From: Skermanella aerolata KACC 11604
GTDB taxonomy: Bacteria; Pseudomonadota; Alphaproteobacteria; Azospirillales; Azospirillaceae
Length of the DNA: 64,000 nt
Direction of reading: 5' to 3'
Assembly: GCF_000936425.1 (NCBI RefSeq)
Contig: NZ_AVFK01000001.1
Span: 62,001 to 126,000, forward strand
Part shown: positions 25,715-34,958 of the stretch, one piece after another
How positions within the stretch are numbered: the stretch's first letter is position 1
Layout: every line of letters starts with the position of its first letter
Notes under the pieces: generated by a model
What the model saw: the letters and a program-made list of their open reading frames with translations, nothing else
The model's database searches: none
Told to the model about the DNA's origin: nothing
Program-made: the position numbers and the translations under genes

Positions 25715-27121
25715 ATGCACGCGGTCAACCTGTCCCATCCCGCCGACTTCGAGGCATGGCGGAGTGCGGCGCGCCGGATGATCCTGGCCGATGCCCGGCC
25801 GGAGGCTGTCGATTGGCGGGTCGGGAGCGATGCCGGTCTGTTCGGCGAAGCGGAACCCGCAGGCGGTGGGAGGGGGCCGGGCGGGCGCGGTTTCAGCGTG
25901 CCGCGCGGGTTCATGGATCTGGCGGAAAGCGTCGTCTGCCACCGCGACCCCGCGCGGTTCGCGGTACTTTACAGTCTGCTGTGGAGGCTTACTCATGGCG
26001 AGACCGGCTTGCTGGAGATCGTGTCGGACCGGGAGGTGTACCGGGCCGAGGCGATGGCGCGGGCGGTGCGCAGGGACATCCACAAGATGCACGCCTTCGT
26101 CCGGTTCCGCCAGCGGGACGGCCATTACCTGGCGTGGTTCGAGCCGGACCACTTCATCGTCGATCAGGCCGCTCCGTTCTTCGCGCGGCGCTTCGCCAAC
26201 ATGGACTGGTCGATCCTGACGCCGGACCGAAGCGCTCATTGGGACGGCGAGATGCTCCATCTGGCGCCCGGCGCCAGCCGGCGGGACGTGCCGGACGACG
26301 ATGCGCTGGAGGAGTACTGGCGCAGCTACTACGCCAACATCTTCAACCCGGCCCGGCTGAAGATCGCCGCCATGCAGGCGGAGATGCCGCGTAAATATTG
26401 GCACAACCTGCCGGAGGCGCGGATGATCGCCCCGCTGATCCGCGAAGCAGGGAGGCGGACCGCCGGGATGATCGAGGCGGAGGGAACGGCGGCGCCGGCC
26501 AAGGCTACCCGCTGGGCGGAGGCCTTCGCGCGCGAACTGCCGCCTGTCCAGGACGACGGCGGTCTTGAGGCATGCCGGCGCTGTGGGCTTTGGCAGGCTG
26601 CGACGCAGGCCGTTCCGGGCGAGGGACCGGCCGGAGCGGCGCTGATGCTGGTCGGCGAACAGCCGGGCGACCAGGAGGATCTGGCCGGCCGGGCTTTCGT
26701 CGGTCCCGCCGGGCAGTTGCTCGACAGGGCGATGAAGGAAGCCGGCATCGAGCGGACGGAGTGCTACGTCACCAATGCGGTGAAGCATTTCAAGTTCACG
26801 CCGCGCGGCAAGCGGCGTATCCACCAGAGTCCCGATGCGGGAGAGATCGAGCATTGCCGGTGGTGGCTGACGAAAGAGATCGCCACCGTACGTCCCCGAC
26901 TGATCGTGGCGCTGGGCGCCACCGCCGGGAGGTCCCTGCTGCGGCGTCCGGTGGCGGTCATGCGGGAGCGGGGCGCCGTGCTGGCGACGGGGAGCGACTA
27001 TCGGGTGGTGCTGACGGTACATCCCTCGTTCCTGCTGCGGCTGCCGGACGCGGAGCGCAAGGCGGCGGAGTACGAGCGCTTTGTCGCCGACCTGCGTCTG
27101 GCAGCGGCCGCAGCGGCCTGA
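25715..27121 (+). CDS. DUF4130-UdgX fusion: uracil-DNA glycosylase family protein
   Basis: Residues ~75-235 form a DUF4130 domain (RRDIHKMHAFVRFR, FNPARLKIAAMQAEMPRKYW). Residues ~280-465 form a family-4-like uracil-DNA glycosylase domain with CxxC at 287-290, GEQPGDQEDLAGRAFVGPAG, TNAVKHFKF and HPSFLLR. The loop KRRIHQSP (366-373) with H370 identifies UdgX; in mycobacterial UdgX the matching His becomes covalently joined to the DNA after uracil removal, giving an irreversible complex. The gene is coupled to the radical SAM gene upstream. Function in repair or in marking uracil sites is inferred from family knowledge. Confidence 0.93.
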   Translation: MHAVNLSHPADFEAWRSAARRMILADARPEAVDWRVGSDAGLFGEAEPAGGGRGPGGRGFSVPRGFMDLAESVVCHRDPARFAVLYSLLWRLTHGETGLLEIVSDREVYRAEAMARAVRRDIHKMHAFVRFRQRDGHYLAWFEPDHFIVDQAAPFFARRFANMDWSILTPDRSAHWDGEMLHLAPGASRRDVPDDDALEEYWRSYYANIFNPARLKIAAMQAEMPRKYWHNLPEARMIAPLIREAGRRTAGMIEAEGTAAPAKATRWAEAFARELPPVQDDGGLEACRRCGLWQAATQAVPGEGPAGAALMLVGEQPGDQEDLAGRAFVGPAGQLLDRAMKEAGIERTECYVTNAVKHFKFTPRGKRRIHQSPDAGEIEHCRWWLTKEIATVRPRLIVALGATAGRSLLRRPVAVMRERGAVLATGSDYRVVLTVHPSFLLRLPDAERKAAEYERFVADLRLAAAAAA

Positions 27122-27210
27122 GGATGTAGCGTCATGGTCCACTAATACCTTTGCGATGCATCGAATCGCCGCAAGCGATGGCATTCTGCCCCTCTTGCAA
27201 GGGAGTGATG

Positions 27211-27441
27211 ATGCGTCCACGCTTTGGACAGGCCGTCCTGACCGACGATGACCGGGAAAGGCTCCGCGATCGTCTGGAACGGCTCGGCGAACAGAAGGTC
27301 AGGCTGATGTCGGGCGTCGACTGCGTCCGTTACTTCGGCAACTGGCAGGCGGCCGAACTGGTCGACGAATGGCTGGAGTACAAGGATGCCGAACGCCAGC
27401 GGCAGAGCGGGCTGCTTCAGCGTCTGTTCGGAAAAAGATAA
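27211..27441 (+). CDS. Small hypothetical protein
   Basis: The 76-residue product is highly charged and helical (LTDDDRERLRDRLERLGEQKVRLM), with a Trp/Tyr-containing second half (VRYFGNWQAAELVDEWLEYKDAE) and a basic C-terminus. The ATG at 27211 (or the adjacent one at 27208) follows AAGGGAG and is preferred over in-frame ATGs at 27151 and 27178, which lack such a site. A longer form from 27178 would include CPSC. No family is recognised. It lies 89 bases beyond the UdgX gene and may be transcribed separately. Confidence 0.6.
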   Translation: MRPRFGQAVLTDDDRERLRDRLERLGEQKVRLMSGVDCVRYFGNWQAAELVDEWLEYKDAERQRQSGLLQRLFGKR

Positions 27442-27760
27442 TCTTGGGTAATCCTCCGCATTCCGGCCCTGTCCTTCCCGCTTGTTGAGTTTTCCCCTCC
27501 GAAAGGCTAATGGAGTACGGGGCGGGAACAGACAAAGTATGCTGCGGGAAGAAGCCGTGCCAAGCTCAAGCACGCCGGTGACTTTAGCGTGCCGATCGTT
27601 GAATTATCGGGTTATGGATGAACATAAGTGCCATGCTGCATGTTCCGGGGTGGGCCATGCCGATGATCCTGAAGACGATGTTCCCGAAGACCCTGGGCTC
27701 GCAGGCTTGAACACAGAGAAGCGCCTGGCTCGCGGCCGGGGCGGAGTATTGTAGGCGGAG
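27442..27760. other. 319-base gap before the phosphatidylcholine synthase gene
   Basis: The stretch contains a 90-codon open frame (27482-27754), but it has no ribosome-binding site, odd composition and no recognisable similarity, so it is not called as a gene. No clear terminator or operator was found. The promoter of the downstream gene probably lies here. Confidence 0.5.
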
Positions 27761-28498
27761 ATGACTTCCAGGATGACCCAATTGACCGAGCCCTATTCCC
27801 AGATCCAGAAGGTAGCGGCCTGGGTGGTGCATGCCGTCACGGCCAGCGGGGTGGTGCTCGGGTTGATGGCCTTGCTGGCGCTGGTCGACAACAACGCCAA
27901 GGGCTGCCTGATGTGGCTGGGTGCGGCACTTCTGGTGGACGGGGTCGATGGCACGCTGGCCCGCAAGTTCTCCGTCAAGACGGTCCTGCCCAATTTCGAC
28001 GGGGCTACCTTGGATCTCGTCATCGACTATCTTACGTACGTCTTCATCCCGGCGATTTTCATCTATAAGTTTATTGCGCTGCCGGGGCCGCTGGAATTGG
28101 TGGCTGTCGCCTTCATCCTGTTGTCGGCTCTTTATTGTTTCTGCAACGTAAACATGAAGAGCAACGACAACTACTTCGTCGGCTTCCCCGCCGTCTGGAA
28201 CGTCGTGGCGCTTTATCTCTACGTGCTGGACCTGGAGCCGGGGGTCACCTTCGCGCTGATCGCCATCTTCGCCGTGATGACATTCACGACGGCCAAGTTC
28301 GTGCATCCCTTCCGCGTGCCGCACCTGATGCCGATGAACATCGCGATGACGGCCGTCTGGATGATCAGCAGCCTGATGCTGGTGTTACAGCAGCCGGAGA
28401 CTCCGATGGTCCTGATGGTGCCGTGGGTCGTTTCCTCGGCCTGGTTCGCCGGCATTTGCGCCTGGCGCACCGTGCGCGACTACACCCAGGGACGCTGA
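27761..28498 (+). CDS. pcs: Phosphatidylcholine synthase
   Basis: Pcs condenses CDP-diacylglycerol with choline to make phosphatidylcholine in the inner membrane, a route common in alphaproteobacteria. The 245-residue product carries the CDP-alcohol phosphotransferase motif D-x2-DG-x2-AR-x-G-x3-D-x3-D in DGVDGTLARKF...GATLDLVIDY (about residues 68-98). It has about seven membrane helices and family stretches CNVNMKSNDNYFVGFPAVWN and FVHPFRVPHL. The start is either 27761 (GGAG immediately before) or the in-frame ATG at 27773. It may share a transcript with the lipoprotein gene that begins 35 bases later. Confidence 0.93.
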   Translation: MTSRMTQLTEPYSQIQKVAAWVVHAVTASGVVLGLMALLALVDNNAKGCLMWLGAALLVDGVDGTLARKFSVKTVLPNFDGATLDLVIDYLTYVFIPAIFIYKFIALPGPLELVAVAFILLSALYCFCNVNMKSNDNYFVGFPAVWNVVALYLYVLDLEPGVTFALIAIFAVMTFTTAKFVHPFRVPHLMPMNIAMTAVWMISSLMLVLQQPETPMVLMVPWVVSSAWFAGICAWRTVRDYTQGR

Positions 28499-28533
28499 TC
28501 TCCGCGCTCGATCCGCTCTGCTAGAGGCCTTTC

Positions 28534-29076
28534 TTGATACGTGCCGTGACCGTGTTTCTGGCGGGCGCCTTGGTCCTGCCGCTGGCTGGCTGCCAAGCTC
28601 CCGTCCATATGTTCAACATGATCGTTCCCGCCGAGGCGCCGATCGAGGGTTCCGCCGGCAAGGAATTGTCGGTAGAAGTCGGCAGCGCCGAGGGCGGCGA
28701 GGCTTCGGGCTTCCTCAACGACATCCGGATATCGGACCTCGACCTGCGGGAAGCCATCATCAACTCGCTGGCCGTACGCGGCGCCCTGGCGCGTGGGCAA
28801 CCCGACTTCCGGATTGATGCCGAAGTGATCCTGGGTTCCACCGGAACCCAGGAAATCCTGATGGGGCTGAACGTGACGACGACGGTCGACATGCGCTGGC
28901 TGGTGACAGAGCCGGCCAGCGGCGACAGGGTCTTTTCCCGTACCCTGACATCGACCGGAACCGCATCGTCCAGTGAGTACTTCAACCCGACCGAGCGCAT
29001 ACAGGTGGCGACCGAGCGGGCGATCCAGGAGAACATCCGTATGCTGATCGCCACGCTCTACAGCCTCAAGCGATGA
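28534..29076 (+). CDS. Lipoprotein, unknown function
   Basis: The 180-residue product starts with a signal sequence and lipobox LAGC (Cys near residue 20), so it is probably membrane-anchored in the periplasm. The mature part alternates short beta-like segments (DFRIDAEVILGST, LNVTTTVDMRWLV, RVFSRTLTSTGTAS) and ends in a helix (ATERAIQENIRMLIATLYSLKR). This pattern resembles the LptE/DUF799-like fold of outer-membrane-associated lipoproteins, but no family can be named with confidence. The start is TTG at 28534 with a weak upstream sequence; an alternative is not evident. Confidence 0.72.
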   Translation: MIRAVTVFLAGALVLPLAGCQAPVHMFNMIVPAEAPIEGSAGKELSVEVGSAEGGEASGFLNDIRISDLDLREAIINSLAVRGALARGQPDFRIDAEVILGSTGTQEILMGLNVTTTVDMRWLVTEPASGDRVFSRTLTSTGTASSSEYFNPTERIQVATERAIQENIRMLIATLYSLKR

Positions 29077-29110
29077 GGCGTATGCCTGGGACCCTTCAGT
29101 ATCTTTCGGC

Positions 29111-30928
29111 TCAGTGAGAGTGCCGGGGCAGGCCGCTGGTGTGGACGACGTCCTGGTACTTCAAGGCCGGCTCCAGGCAGGCGCCGTCGGAAAGCTGGCC
29201 GACGAGGCTGCGGTAGATCTCCTGCCACGGCGTCTGGTTCTTCAGCACGGGCAGATTGAGAGCGGCTCGGCGGGCGGCGATTTCGTCGTCGGACGCGACC
29301 AGATCGACGCGCCGGGTCCGCAGGTCGATCCGGACCTTGTCGCCGGTCTTCAGCAGGGCCAGACCACCGCCGATGGCCGCTTCCGGCGAGGCATTCAGGA
29401 TCGACGGGCTGGCCGAGGTGCCGCTCTGACGGCCGTCGCCGATGGTCGGGAGCGAAACGATGCCTCGTTTGATCAGGTGGTCGGGCGGCTGCATGTTGAC
29501 GACCTCGGCCGATCCCGGATATCCCACGGTGCCGCAGCCGCGGATGAACAGGATGCAGTCCTGGTCGATGTCGAGGGCGGGATCGTTGATCCTGCCGTGA
29601 TAATCCTCCGGTCCTTCGAACACGATGGCGCGGCCGACGAAGGCGTCGGGATCGTCCGGATTGGAGAGATACCGCTCGCGGAACTCCGGGCTGATGACGC
29701 TGGTCTTCATGACAGCCGAATCGAACAGGTTGCCACCCATCACCAACATTCCCGCCTCTTCCATCAGCGGCTTGTCGTACGGACGGATGACGTCGTTGTC
29801 GGGCGCCGGCGCCTTCGCGACGTTCTCGCCGATGGTCTTGCCGCTGACGGTGACGGCATGGGCTTGGATGCGTCCGACCTTCAGCAGCTCCTTCATGACG
29901 GAGGGGATGCCGCCGGCCCGGTGAAAGGCTTCTCCCAGGTAGAACCCGGCGGGCTGGCAGTTGACCAGCAGCGGAACTTCGTGGCCGACCCGCTGCCAGT
30001 CTTCCAGCGACAGGTCGACGCCGACATGGCGGGCGATGGCCGTCAGGTGCGGCGGGCAGTTGGTCGAGGCACCGATCGCGGACGCCACGGCGATGGCGTT
30101 CTCGAAGGCGTCCCTGGTCATGACCTTGCGCGGGGTCAGATCCTCCCGGACCATCTCCACGATACGGCGGCCGGTCAGATAGGCCATCTGGCCGCGCTCC
30201 CGGTAGGGGCCGGGGATCGCGGCGCAGCCGGGCAGGGACATGCCCAGCGCTTCCGCCAGCGAGTTCATCGACAGGGCGGTGCCCATGGTGTTGCAGTGGC
30301 CGACGCTGGGAGCCGAAGCGCATACCATGTCCATGAACTCGTCATAGCCGATCACGTCGGCCGAAAGCAGCCGGCGCGCTTCCCAGACCACCGTGCCGGA
30401 ACCGGCGAGCCTGCCGTTGTAATGGCCGTCGAGCATCGGGCCCCCGGACAGGACGATGGCCGGAAGGTTGACGGTGGCGGCGCCCATCAGCATGGCGGGC
30501 GTGGTCTTGTCGCAGCCGGTCGTCAGCACGACGCCGTCCAGTGGATAGCCGTAAAGCACCTCGACCAGTCCCAGGTAGGAGAGGTTGCGGTCGAGCGCCG
30601 CCGTGGGGCGCTTGCCCGTCTCCTGGATCGGGTGGACCGGAAACTCGATGGGAACGCCGCCCGCTTCGCGGATGCCGTCCTTGACCCTGGAGGCTAATTC
30701 GACGTGGTGGCGGTTGCAGGGAGCGAGGTCGCTGCCGGTCTGCGCTATGCCGATGATCGGCTTGCCGGACTGAAGCTCCTGCCGAGTCAGCCCGTAGTTG
30801 AGGTACCGCTCGATATAAAGGGCGGTCATGTCCGGGTTCGACCGGTCGTCGAACCAAGCCTGGCTGCGCAGCCTGCCGGTGCCTTTCGCGTCCGGTGCGT
30901 CCGGTGTGTACGGTTTCTCCGTGGTCAT
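29111..30928 (-). CDS. IlvD/Edd-family sugar-acid dehydratase (L-arabinonate dehydratase-like)
   Basis: The 605-residue enzyme belongs to the Fe-S dehydratases that remove water from sugar acids or dihydroxy acids. Three cysteines in family positions, C71 (DLAPCNRHH), C139 ([11 protein letters not shown]) and C212 (GHCNTMGTA), would hold the cluster. Features such as [16 protein letters not shown] and [16 protein letters not shown] resemble L-arabinonate and related pentonate dehydratases more than IlvD itself. The ATG at 30928 has AGGGGAGAA upstream; the open frame continues 74 codons further but without homology. No partner dehydrogenase is adjacent, so the exact substrate remains open. Confidence 0.88.
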   Translation of the reverse strand: MTTEKPYTPDAPDAKGTGRLRSQAWFDDRSNPDMTALYIERYLNYGLTRQELQSGKPIIGIAQTGSDLAPCNRHHVELASRVKDGIREAGGVPIEFPVHPIQETGKRPTAALDRNLSYLGLVEVLYGYPLDGVVLTTGCDKTTPAMLMGAATVNLPAIVLSGGPMLDGHYNGRLAGSGTVVWEARRLLSADVIGYDEFMDMVCASAPSVGHCNTMGTALSMNSLAEALGMSLPGCAAIPGPYRERGQMAYLTGRRIVEMVREDLTPRKVMTRDAFENAIAVASAIGASTNCPPHLTAIARHVGVDLSLEDWQRVGHEVPLLVNCQPAGFYLGEAFHRAGGIPSVMKELLKVGRIQAHAVTVSGKTIGENVAKAPAPDNDVIRPYDKPLMEEAGMLVMGGNLFDSAVMKTSVISPEFRERYLSNPDDPDAFVGRAIVFEGPEDYHGRINDPALDIDQDCILFIRGCGTVGYPGSAEVVNMQPPDHLIKRGIVSLPTIGDGRQSGTSASPSILNASPEAAIGGGLALLKTGDKVRIDLRTRRVDLVASDDEIAARRAALNLPVLKNQTPWQEIYRSLVGQLSDGACLEPALKYQDVVHTSGLPRHSH

Positions 30929-31215
30929 GGTTTCTCCCCTCGATCCAACTCGCTTGTCCAACAGTTTGTCGACTGGAGGGACACCGAACAATATGACGGA
31001 GGCGATAGTATGTCGGGATCGCCGGCTGATCTTTTCATTTGATGAACATAAAGTTTTCATAAATTTATCTTTGCTATCCTGATCCAACGGGACGGCTGGC
31101 TTGTCTCGGCAGGGCAAGCTGTATCGGAGGCCAGCCGGCTGAAGCGGCAATCGGATGGAAACATGGTGGAAGAACGTCCAGTCTGGTCCGGTACCGCGCG
31201 GGAGCGCGTGCAGCT

Positions 31216-32508
31216 ATGATGAACCGCCCGAGGCAGGAACGTCCGGTGCGCGACCGGCTATGGGTCAAACCGGGAGAGAAGGCTGCGGCTGTTCCCGAGA
31301 AGCCGCAACACGACGACGAACGGCTGCTGAAGCTTTTGCAATCGGCCAAGCGTGAACTCCAGGGATTGCGGCTGGTCCATCTGCACCTGTCGCTGCTCCA
31401 GGATAAGAACTACGGCGACATCATCGAGATCAAACGGGCTGTTCAGTCGATCGCCGACAATTCTGCCTACCTGCAAGTTTTTACCCTGTCGAACGAAGAC
31501 GTTCTGATCCTCTACAAGGGCATCAAGTTTTCGACCATCACCGAAGCGTGTCAGAAGATCGAGAAGATGATGCTGGCCCGCACGAAGATGACGAAAATCA
31601 ATCCGTATAAGGAACACACGCTCTATTCGATTATGGAACTGTCGCTGAACTTCGTGAACGTTATCCGGTTCATCGAAGGATTGGGAGACGATGGCGGGGG
31701 CATCGACGGTCCGAAGACGACGACGAAGGAGCCGATAAGCCTGGAGGAACTGGCAAAGATCGAACGTCAGATCGGGATGTTCGACCTGTCGCCGTTCATG
31801 CTGAACCAGCCGATCGTCAATCTCGATCCGGCGGCCGAAAATCTCCACGAGTATTTCGAAATATACATCGCCGTGAAGAACCTCGAGGATCGCTTGAGCC
31901 CCGAGTTCGACCTTACGGCCAACCGCTGGCTATTCAACTACTTCACATCCAGCCTCGACCATGCGGTGCTGAAGTCGCTGAACCATGGTGTCGATTTCAT
32001 CCGTGGCCATAAGATCGGATTGAACCTGAACCTCAGCACGATCATATCCTCCGCCTTCGTCAAGTTCGATGAGCGCCTGACGGTGGATTTGCGGGGGAAT
32101 GTCATCCTCGAAATCAACAAGGCCGATCTGGTCGAGAACATCGACACCTATCACGAGGTCATCGAATACGCGAGCACGCGAGGCTACTCGATCTGCATCG
32201 ACGGAATCACGCCGATGTGGGTGGCGCACATGGACCTGGAATTCATGGCCTGCCATTACGCCAAGCTGTTCTGGACCAATGAACTGGCGGAAATGAGCGA
32301 AAGGGACTTGAAGACCTTTGCCGACAAGATCAAGGCGCAGGAGAACTGCCGTTTCATCCTGGGCCGATGCAGCACCGTCACCGGGCTGCTTTTCGCCCAG
32401 AAGCACGGTATCAATCTTGTGCAGGGACGGATGGTCGATACCATTCTCCGGAAAGGCATGACGGTCGCCAACGCCTTGAAAACGGCCAGTTCACTCGAGA
32501 ACGATTGA
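31216..32508 (+). CDS. Degenerate EAL-domain protein
   Basis: The 430-residue product has an N-terminal helical half (about 40-190) and a C-terminal half (about 195-425) that follows the outline of an EAL barrel: FMLNQPIVNLD, a helical insert, KIGLNLNLSTIIS, VILEINKADLVENIDTYHEVIE, GYSICIDGI and AKLFWTNEL. The catalytic EAL, NE, DD and K residues are not recognisable, so cyclic-di-GMP hydrolysis is unlikely; ligand or protein binding is more plausible. It is encoded alone, divergent from the dehydratase gene. The start may be the second ATG at 31219. Confidence 0.68.
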   Translation: MMNRPRQERPVRDRLWVKPGEKAAAVPEKPQHDDERLLKLLQSAKRELQGLRLVHLHLSLLQDKNYGDIIEIKRAVQSIADNSAYLQVFTLSNEDVLILYKGIKFSTITEACQKIEKMMLARTKMTKINPYKEHTLYSIMELSLNFVNVIRFIEGLGDDGGGIDGPKTTTKEPISLEELAKIERQIGMFDLSPFMLNQPIVNLDPAAENLHEYFEIYIAVKNLEDRLSPEFDLTANRWLFNYFTSSLDHAVLKSLNHGVDFIRGHKIGLNLNLSTIISSAFVKFDERLTVDLRGNVILEINKADLVENIDTYHEVIEYASTRGYSICIDGITPMWVAHMDLEFMACHYAKLFWTNELAEMSERDLKTFADKIKAQENCRFILGRCSTVTGLLFAQKHGINLVQGRMVDTILRKGMTVANALKTASSLEND

Positions 32509-32583
32509 CGATCCGCCCGCCTGCCACTTACCGTTGATTCAAGGTCCGGTGCGGACCTGCGCGATCGAATCGGGAGTGTGACT

Positions 32584-34260
32584 ATGGGGGCAATGCCCGC
32601 CACCCATGCGCTGATCGAGTTGCTTGGAGACGTCGCCCTGCTGCTTTGGGGCGTACACATGGTCAGGACCGGGATTCTCCGCGCATTCGGTGGAGACCTC
32701 CGCCAGTTGCTCGGCCGGGCGCTGCGGAACCGGCTGGCCGCCTGTTTGGCCGGCCTGGGCGTCACGGTGGCGTTGCAGAGCAGCACCGCCACCGGGATGA
32801 TGGCGACGTCGTTCCTTGCCGACGGCGTGATCGGGCTGATGCCCGCACTGGCCGTCATGCTGGGGGCGAATGCCGGTACCGCCTTGGTCGTCTGGGCGCT
32901 TTCCTTCGACATCACCATCGTATTTCCGGCCCTTATCTTCGTGGGGCTGGTGATCTTCCGGACCGGGACCCGGACGCGGTCCCGCAACCTGGGGCGAGCG
33001 ACGATCGGTCTCGGCCTCGTCCTGCTGTCCCTGCACCTGCTTGTCGGGACGATCGTACCGGACACCGTGGCGCCTGAGGCGCGGGAGCTGATTTCGGCCA
33101 TCACGCGGGAGCCGCTGCCCGTCCTGGTGATGGCGGCGCTGATCACCTGGGCGATGCATTCCAGCATCGCCGCCGTGCTGGTGATCGTCTCGCTGGCCGA
33201 CAGCGGGCTGGTGACGCCGCTGGCGGCGCTTGCCATGGTGCTGGGCGCCAACCTGGGAAGCGCGTTCAATCCCTTGCTTGCCGCAACCTCGGGCGACCGG
33301 AACGCGCTTCGCCTGCCGATCGGCAACCTGTTCAACCGGATCGCCGGCTGCGTTGCGGTGCTGCCGTTCCTGCCGGAAACCGCTGCGTATCTCAGCCAGA
33401 TCGAGCCCGATCCGGGACGCATGGCCGCGGGGTTTCACCTGCTCTTCAATGTGGTGCTGGCGCTTCTGTTCATCCTGCCGCTGGCGTCGCAGGCCAAGCT
33501 GCTGGAAAAGCTGATCCCGGACCGGCCTCGGTCCGACGATCCGGCATCGCCCCGCTACCTGGATGCCGCTTCGCTGGATGTGCCAAGGGTAGCGCTCGCC
33601 AATGCCTCGCGCGAAGCGCTGCGGATGGCGGATGTTGTAGAAGAGATGCTGAAAGGATCGAGAGAGCTGCTGCGGCGCGACGACAACCGGCTGGCGGCGG
33701 AGTTGCGCCGGATGGACTACGTGCTGGACCGCCTCCACGGGTCTCTCAAGCGATTCCTGGGGGAGTTGAGCCAGCGGGAACTCAGCGAGGAGGATGCCGC
33801 CAGACTGGCCCATGTGCAGACCGTCGCCCTCAATCTGGAACATGCCGGCGACATCATCGACAAGGGCGTGCTCACCCTTGCCGCCAAGCGCATCAGGCGG
33901 CATCTGCGCCTGACGGGCCGGCAGGCCGCCGAGGCCGAGGCGATGCACGATCACCTGCTGGCCCAGCTCCGTCTGGCCGGCGCCGTGTTCATGGGCGACG
34001 ACCTGCGGTCCGCGCTGCGTCTTGTCGAGGAGAAGGAACGCTTCCGCGAGTTCGAGCGCGCGGCGGCCGAAAGCCAGTTCGCCGAACTGGCGGAGGGACC
34101 CGATCAGGCGGAAACCAGCAGCCTGCACCTTGACGTCGTGCGCGACCTGAAGCGGGTGGACGCCCATCTGGCCGCCATCGCGCATCCCTTGCTCGAGCGC
34201 AGCAACCTGCTGCGTCCGTCGAGGCTGGTCAGGCTGCCCCGTCCGGGCGATGCCCAATGA
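32584..34260 (+). CDS. Na/Pi cotransporter family protein with PhoU-like domain
   Basis: The 558-residue membrane protein belongs to the NptA/PNaS family of sodium-phosphate cotransporters. Two inverted repeats carry the QSS motif region (ALQSSTATGMMATSFLADG and MHSSIAAVLVIVSLADSG) and GANAGTAL/GANLGSAFNP. About eight helices occupy residues 10-310; the remaining ~240 residues are helical and PhoU-like (LNLEHAGDIIDKGVLTLAAKR). The second motif reads HSS instead of QSS. The ATG at 32584 is chosen because GGGAG lies seven bases upstream; an in-frame GTG is at 32578. Confidence 0.9.
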   Translation: MGAMPATHALIELLGDVALLLWGVHMVRTGILRAFGGDLRQLLGRALRNRLAACLAGLGVTVALQSSTATGMMATSFLADGVIGLMPALAVMLGANAGTALVVWALSFDITIVFPALIFVGLVIFRTGTRTRSRNLGRATIGLGLVLLSLHLLVGTIVPDTVAPEARELISAITREPLPVLVMAALITWAMHSSIAAVLVIVSLADSGLVTPLAALAMVLGANLGSAFNPLLAATSGDRNALRLPIGNLFNRIAGCVAVLPFLPETAAYLSQIEPDPGRMAAGFHLLFNVVLALLFILPLASQAKLLEKLIPDRPRSDDPASPRYLDAASLDVPRVALANASREALRMADVVEEMLKGSRELLRRDDNRLAAELRRMDYVLDRLHGSLKRFLGELSQRELSEEDAARLAHVQTVALNLEHAGDIIDKGVLTLAAKRIRRHLRLTGRQAAEAEAMHDHLLAQLRLAGAVFMGDDLRSALRLVEEKERFREFERAAAESQFAELAEGPDQAETSSLHLDVVRDLKRVDAHLAAIAHPLLERSNLLRPSRLVRLPRPGDAQ

Positions 34261-34295
34261 GGGGCGGGACTAGGCATCATACCGGGGGCCTAAGA

Positions 34296-34420
34296 CATAC
34301 CCCTGTGGGGACGGAGTTTGTTGGGCCACGGCCCAACCTACGAAGCAGGAACCCATAGGTTGGGCCGTGGCCCAACACTTTCCGGAGCGCCGGTCAAACT
34401 CTTCGGCTCCTGGTATCAGA
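34296..34420. repeat. Dispersed palindromic repeat, copy 2 (REP/BIME-like)
   Basis: This copy is in opposite orientation to the one at 7343-7464. Arms at 34319-34341 and 34355-34377 contain TTGGGCCACGGCCCAA and its complement with CCTAC/TAGG feet. The 13-base spacer is close to the reverse complement of the spacer in copy 1. Homology extends to the right through CCGGTCAAACTCTTCGGCTCC up to the stop codon of the Nudix gene, so the last codons or stop of that gene overlap the repeat. Confidence 0.85.
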
Positions 34421-34856
34421 CAGTCGGCAACCCGAGGCCGAGCAGAATGCCGACCAGGCCGCTCTCGCTGATCTGCAATGCCGCCTTCGACGGCGACATC
34501 CATTCCTTCTGGCGCTGGTCCTTTTCCGGCCAGTCCTTCAGGTCCTGATCGACCTTGAGAAGGAAGACGTCGACATTGCATTCGACCGACTTCTTGGCGC
34601 TGAGGCGCTTGGTGTAGATGTAGGAGCCGATCGGCTCCTTCTGTACCTTGCCCACCACCCCGGCTTCCTCGAAGGCCTCGCGGGCCGCCATGTCGTGCGG
34701 CTTAGTACCTTTTTCCAGCCACCCCTTGGGGATGATCCACCGGCCGGTGTCGCGGGACGTGACAAGCAGCACTTCGATCGCGTCATCCGACATCCGGACC
34801 GGCAGCGCTGCGCATTGGGATCTAGGTGATTGGGGTCTTGGTGATTTCGTTATCAT
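34416..34856 (-). CDS. Nudix hydrolase
   Basis: The 146-residue enzyme would hydrolyse a nucleoside diphosphate linked to another moiety. The Nudix box reads GWLEKGTKPHDMAAREAFEE plus AGV: the REAFEEAGV core is intact, but the first conserved Glu (box position 7) is Thr. Preceding IIPKGW and following VEVLLVTSRDTGRW-like strands resemble the diadenosine/diphosphoinositol polyphosphate group. The 3' end runs into the palindromic repeat at 34296-34420. The ATG at 34856 has no good ribosome-binding site, so the start could lie further in (MSDDAIEVLL). Confidence 0.85.
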   Translation of the reverse strand: MITKSPRPQSPRSQCAALPVRMSDDAIEVLLVTSRDTGRWIIPKGWLEKGTKPHDMAAREAFEEAGVVGKVQKEPIGSYIYTKRLSAKKSVECNVDVFLLKVDQDLKDWPEKDQRQKEWMSPSKAALQISESGLVGILLGLGLPTV

Positions 34857-34958
34857 GTTAGAGCAAGTCTATTGCCTGAGGCGTCGATTCGGCAACCCCT
34901 ATGGATAAGTGCGGATACGATCGATGCCCCGGTAGCGTCCCGCTCGTTCCGTCGCGGT

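Noticed and set aside
27482..27754. 90-codon open frame before pcs
   Set aside because: No ribosome-binding site, no plausible domain or signal, and odd residue composition.
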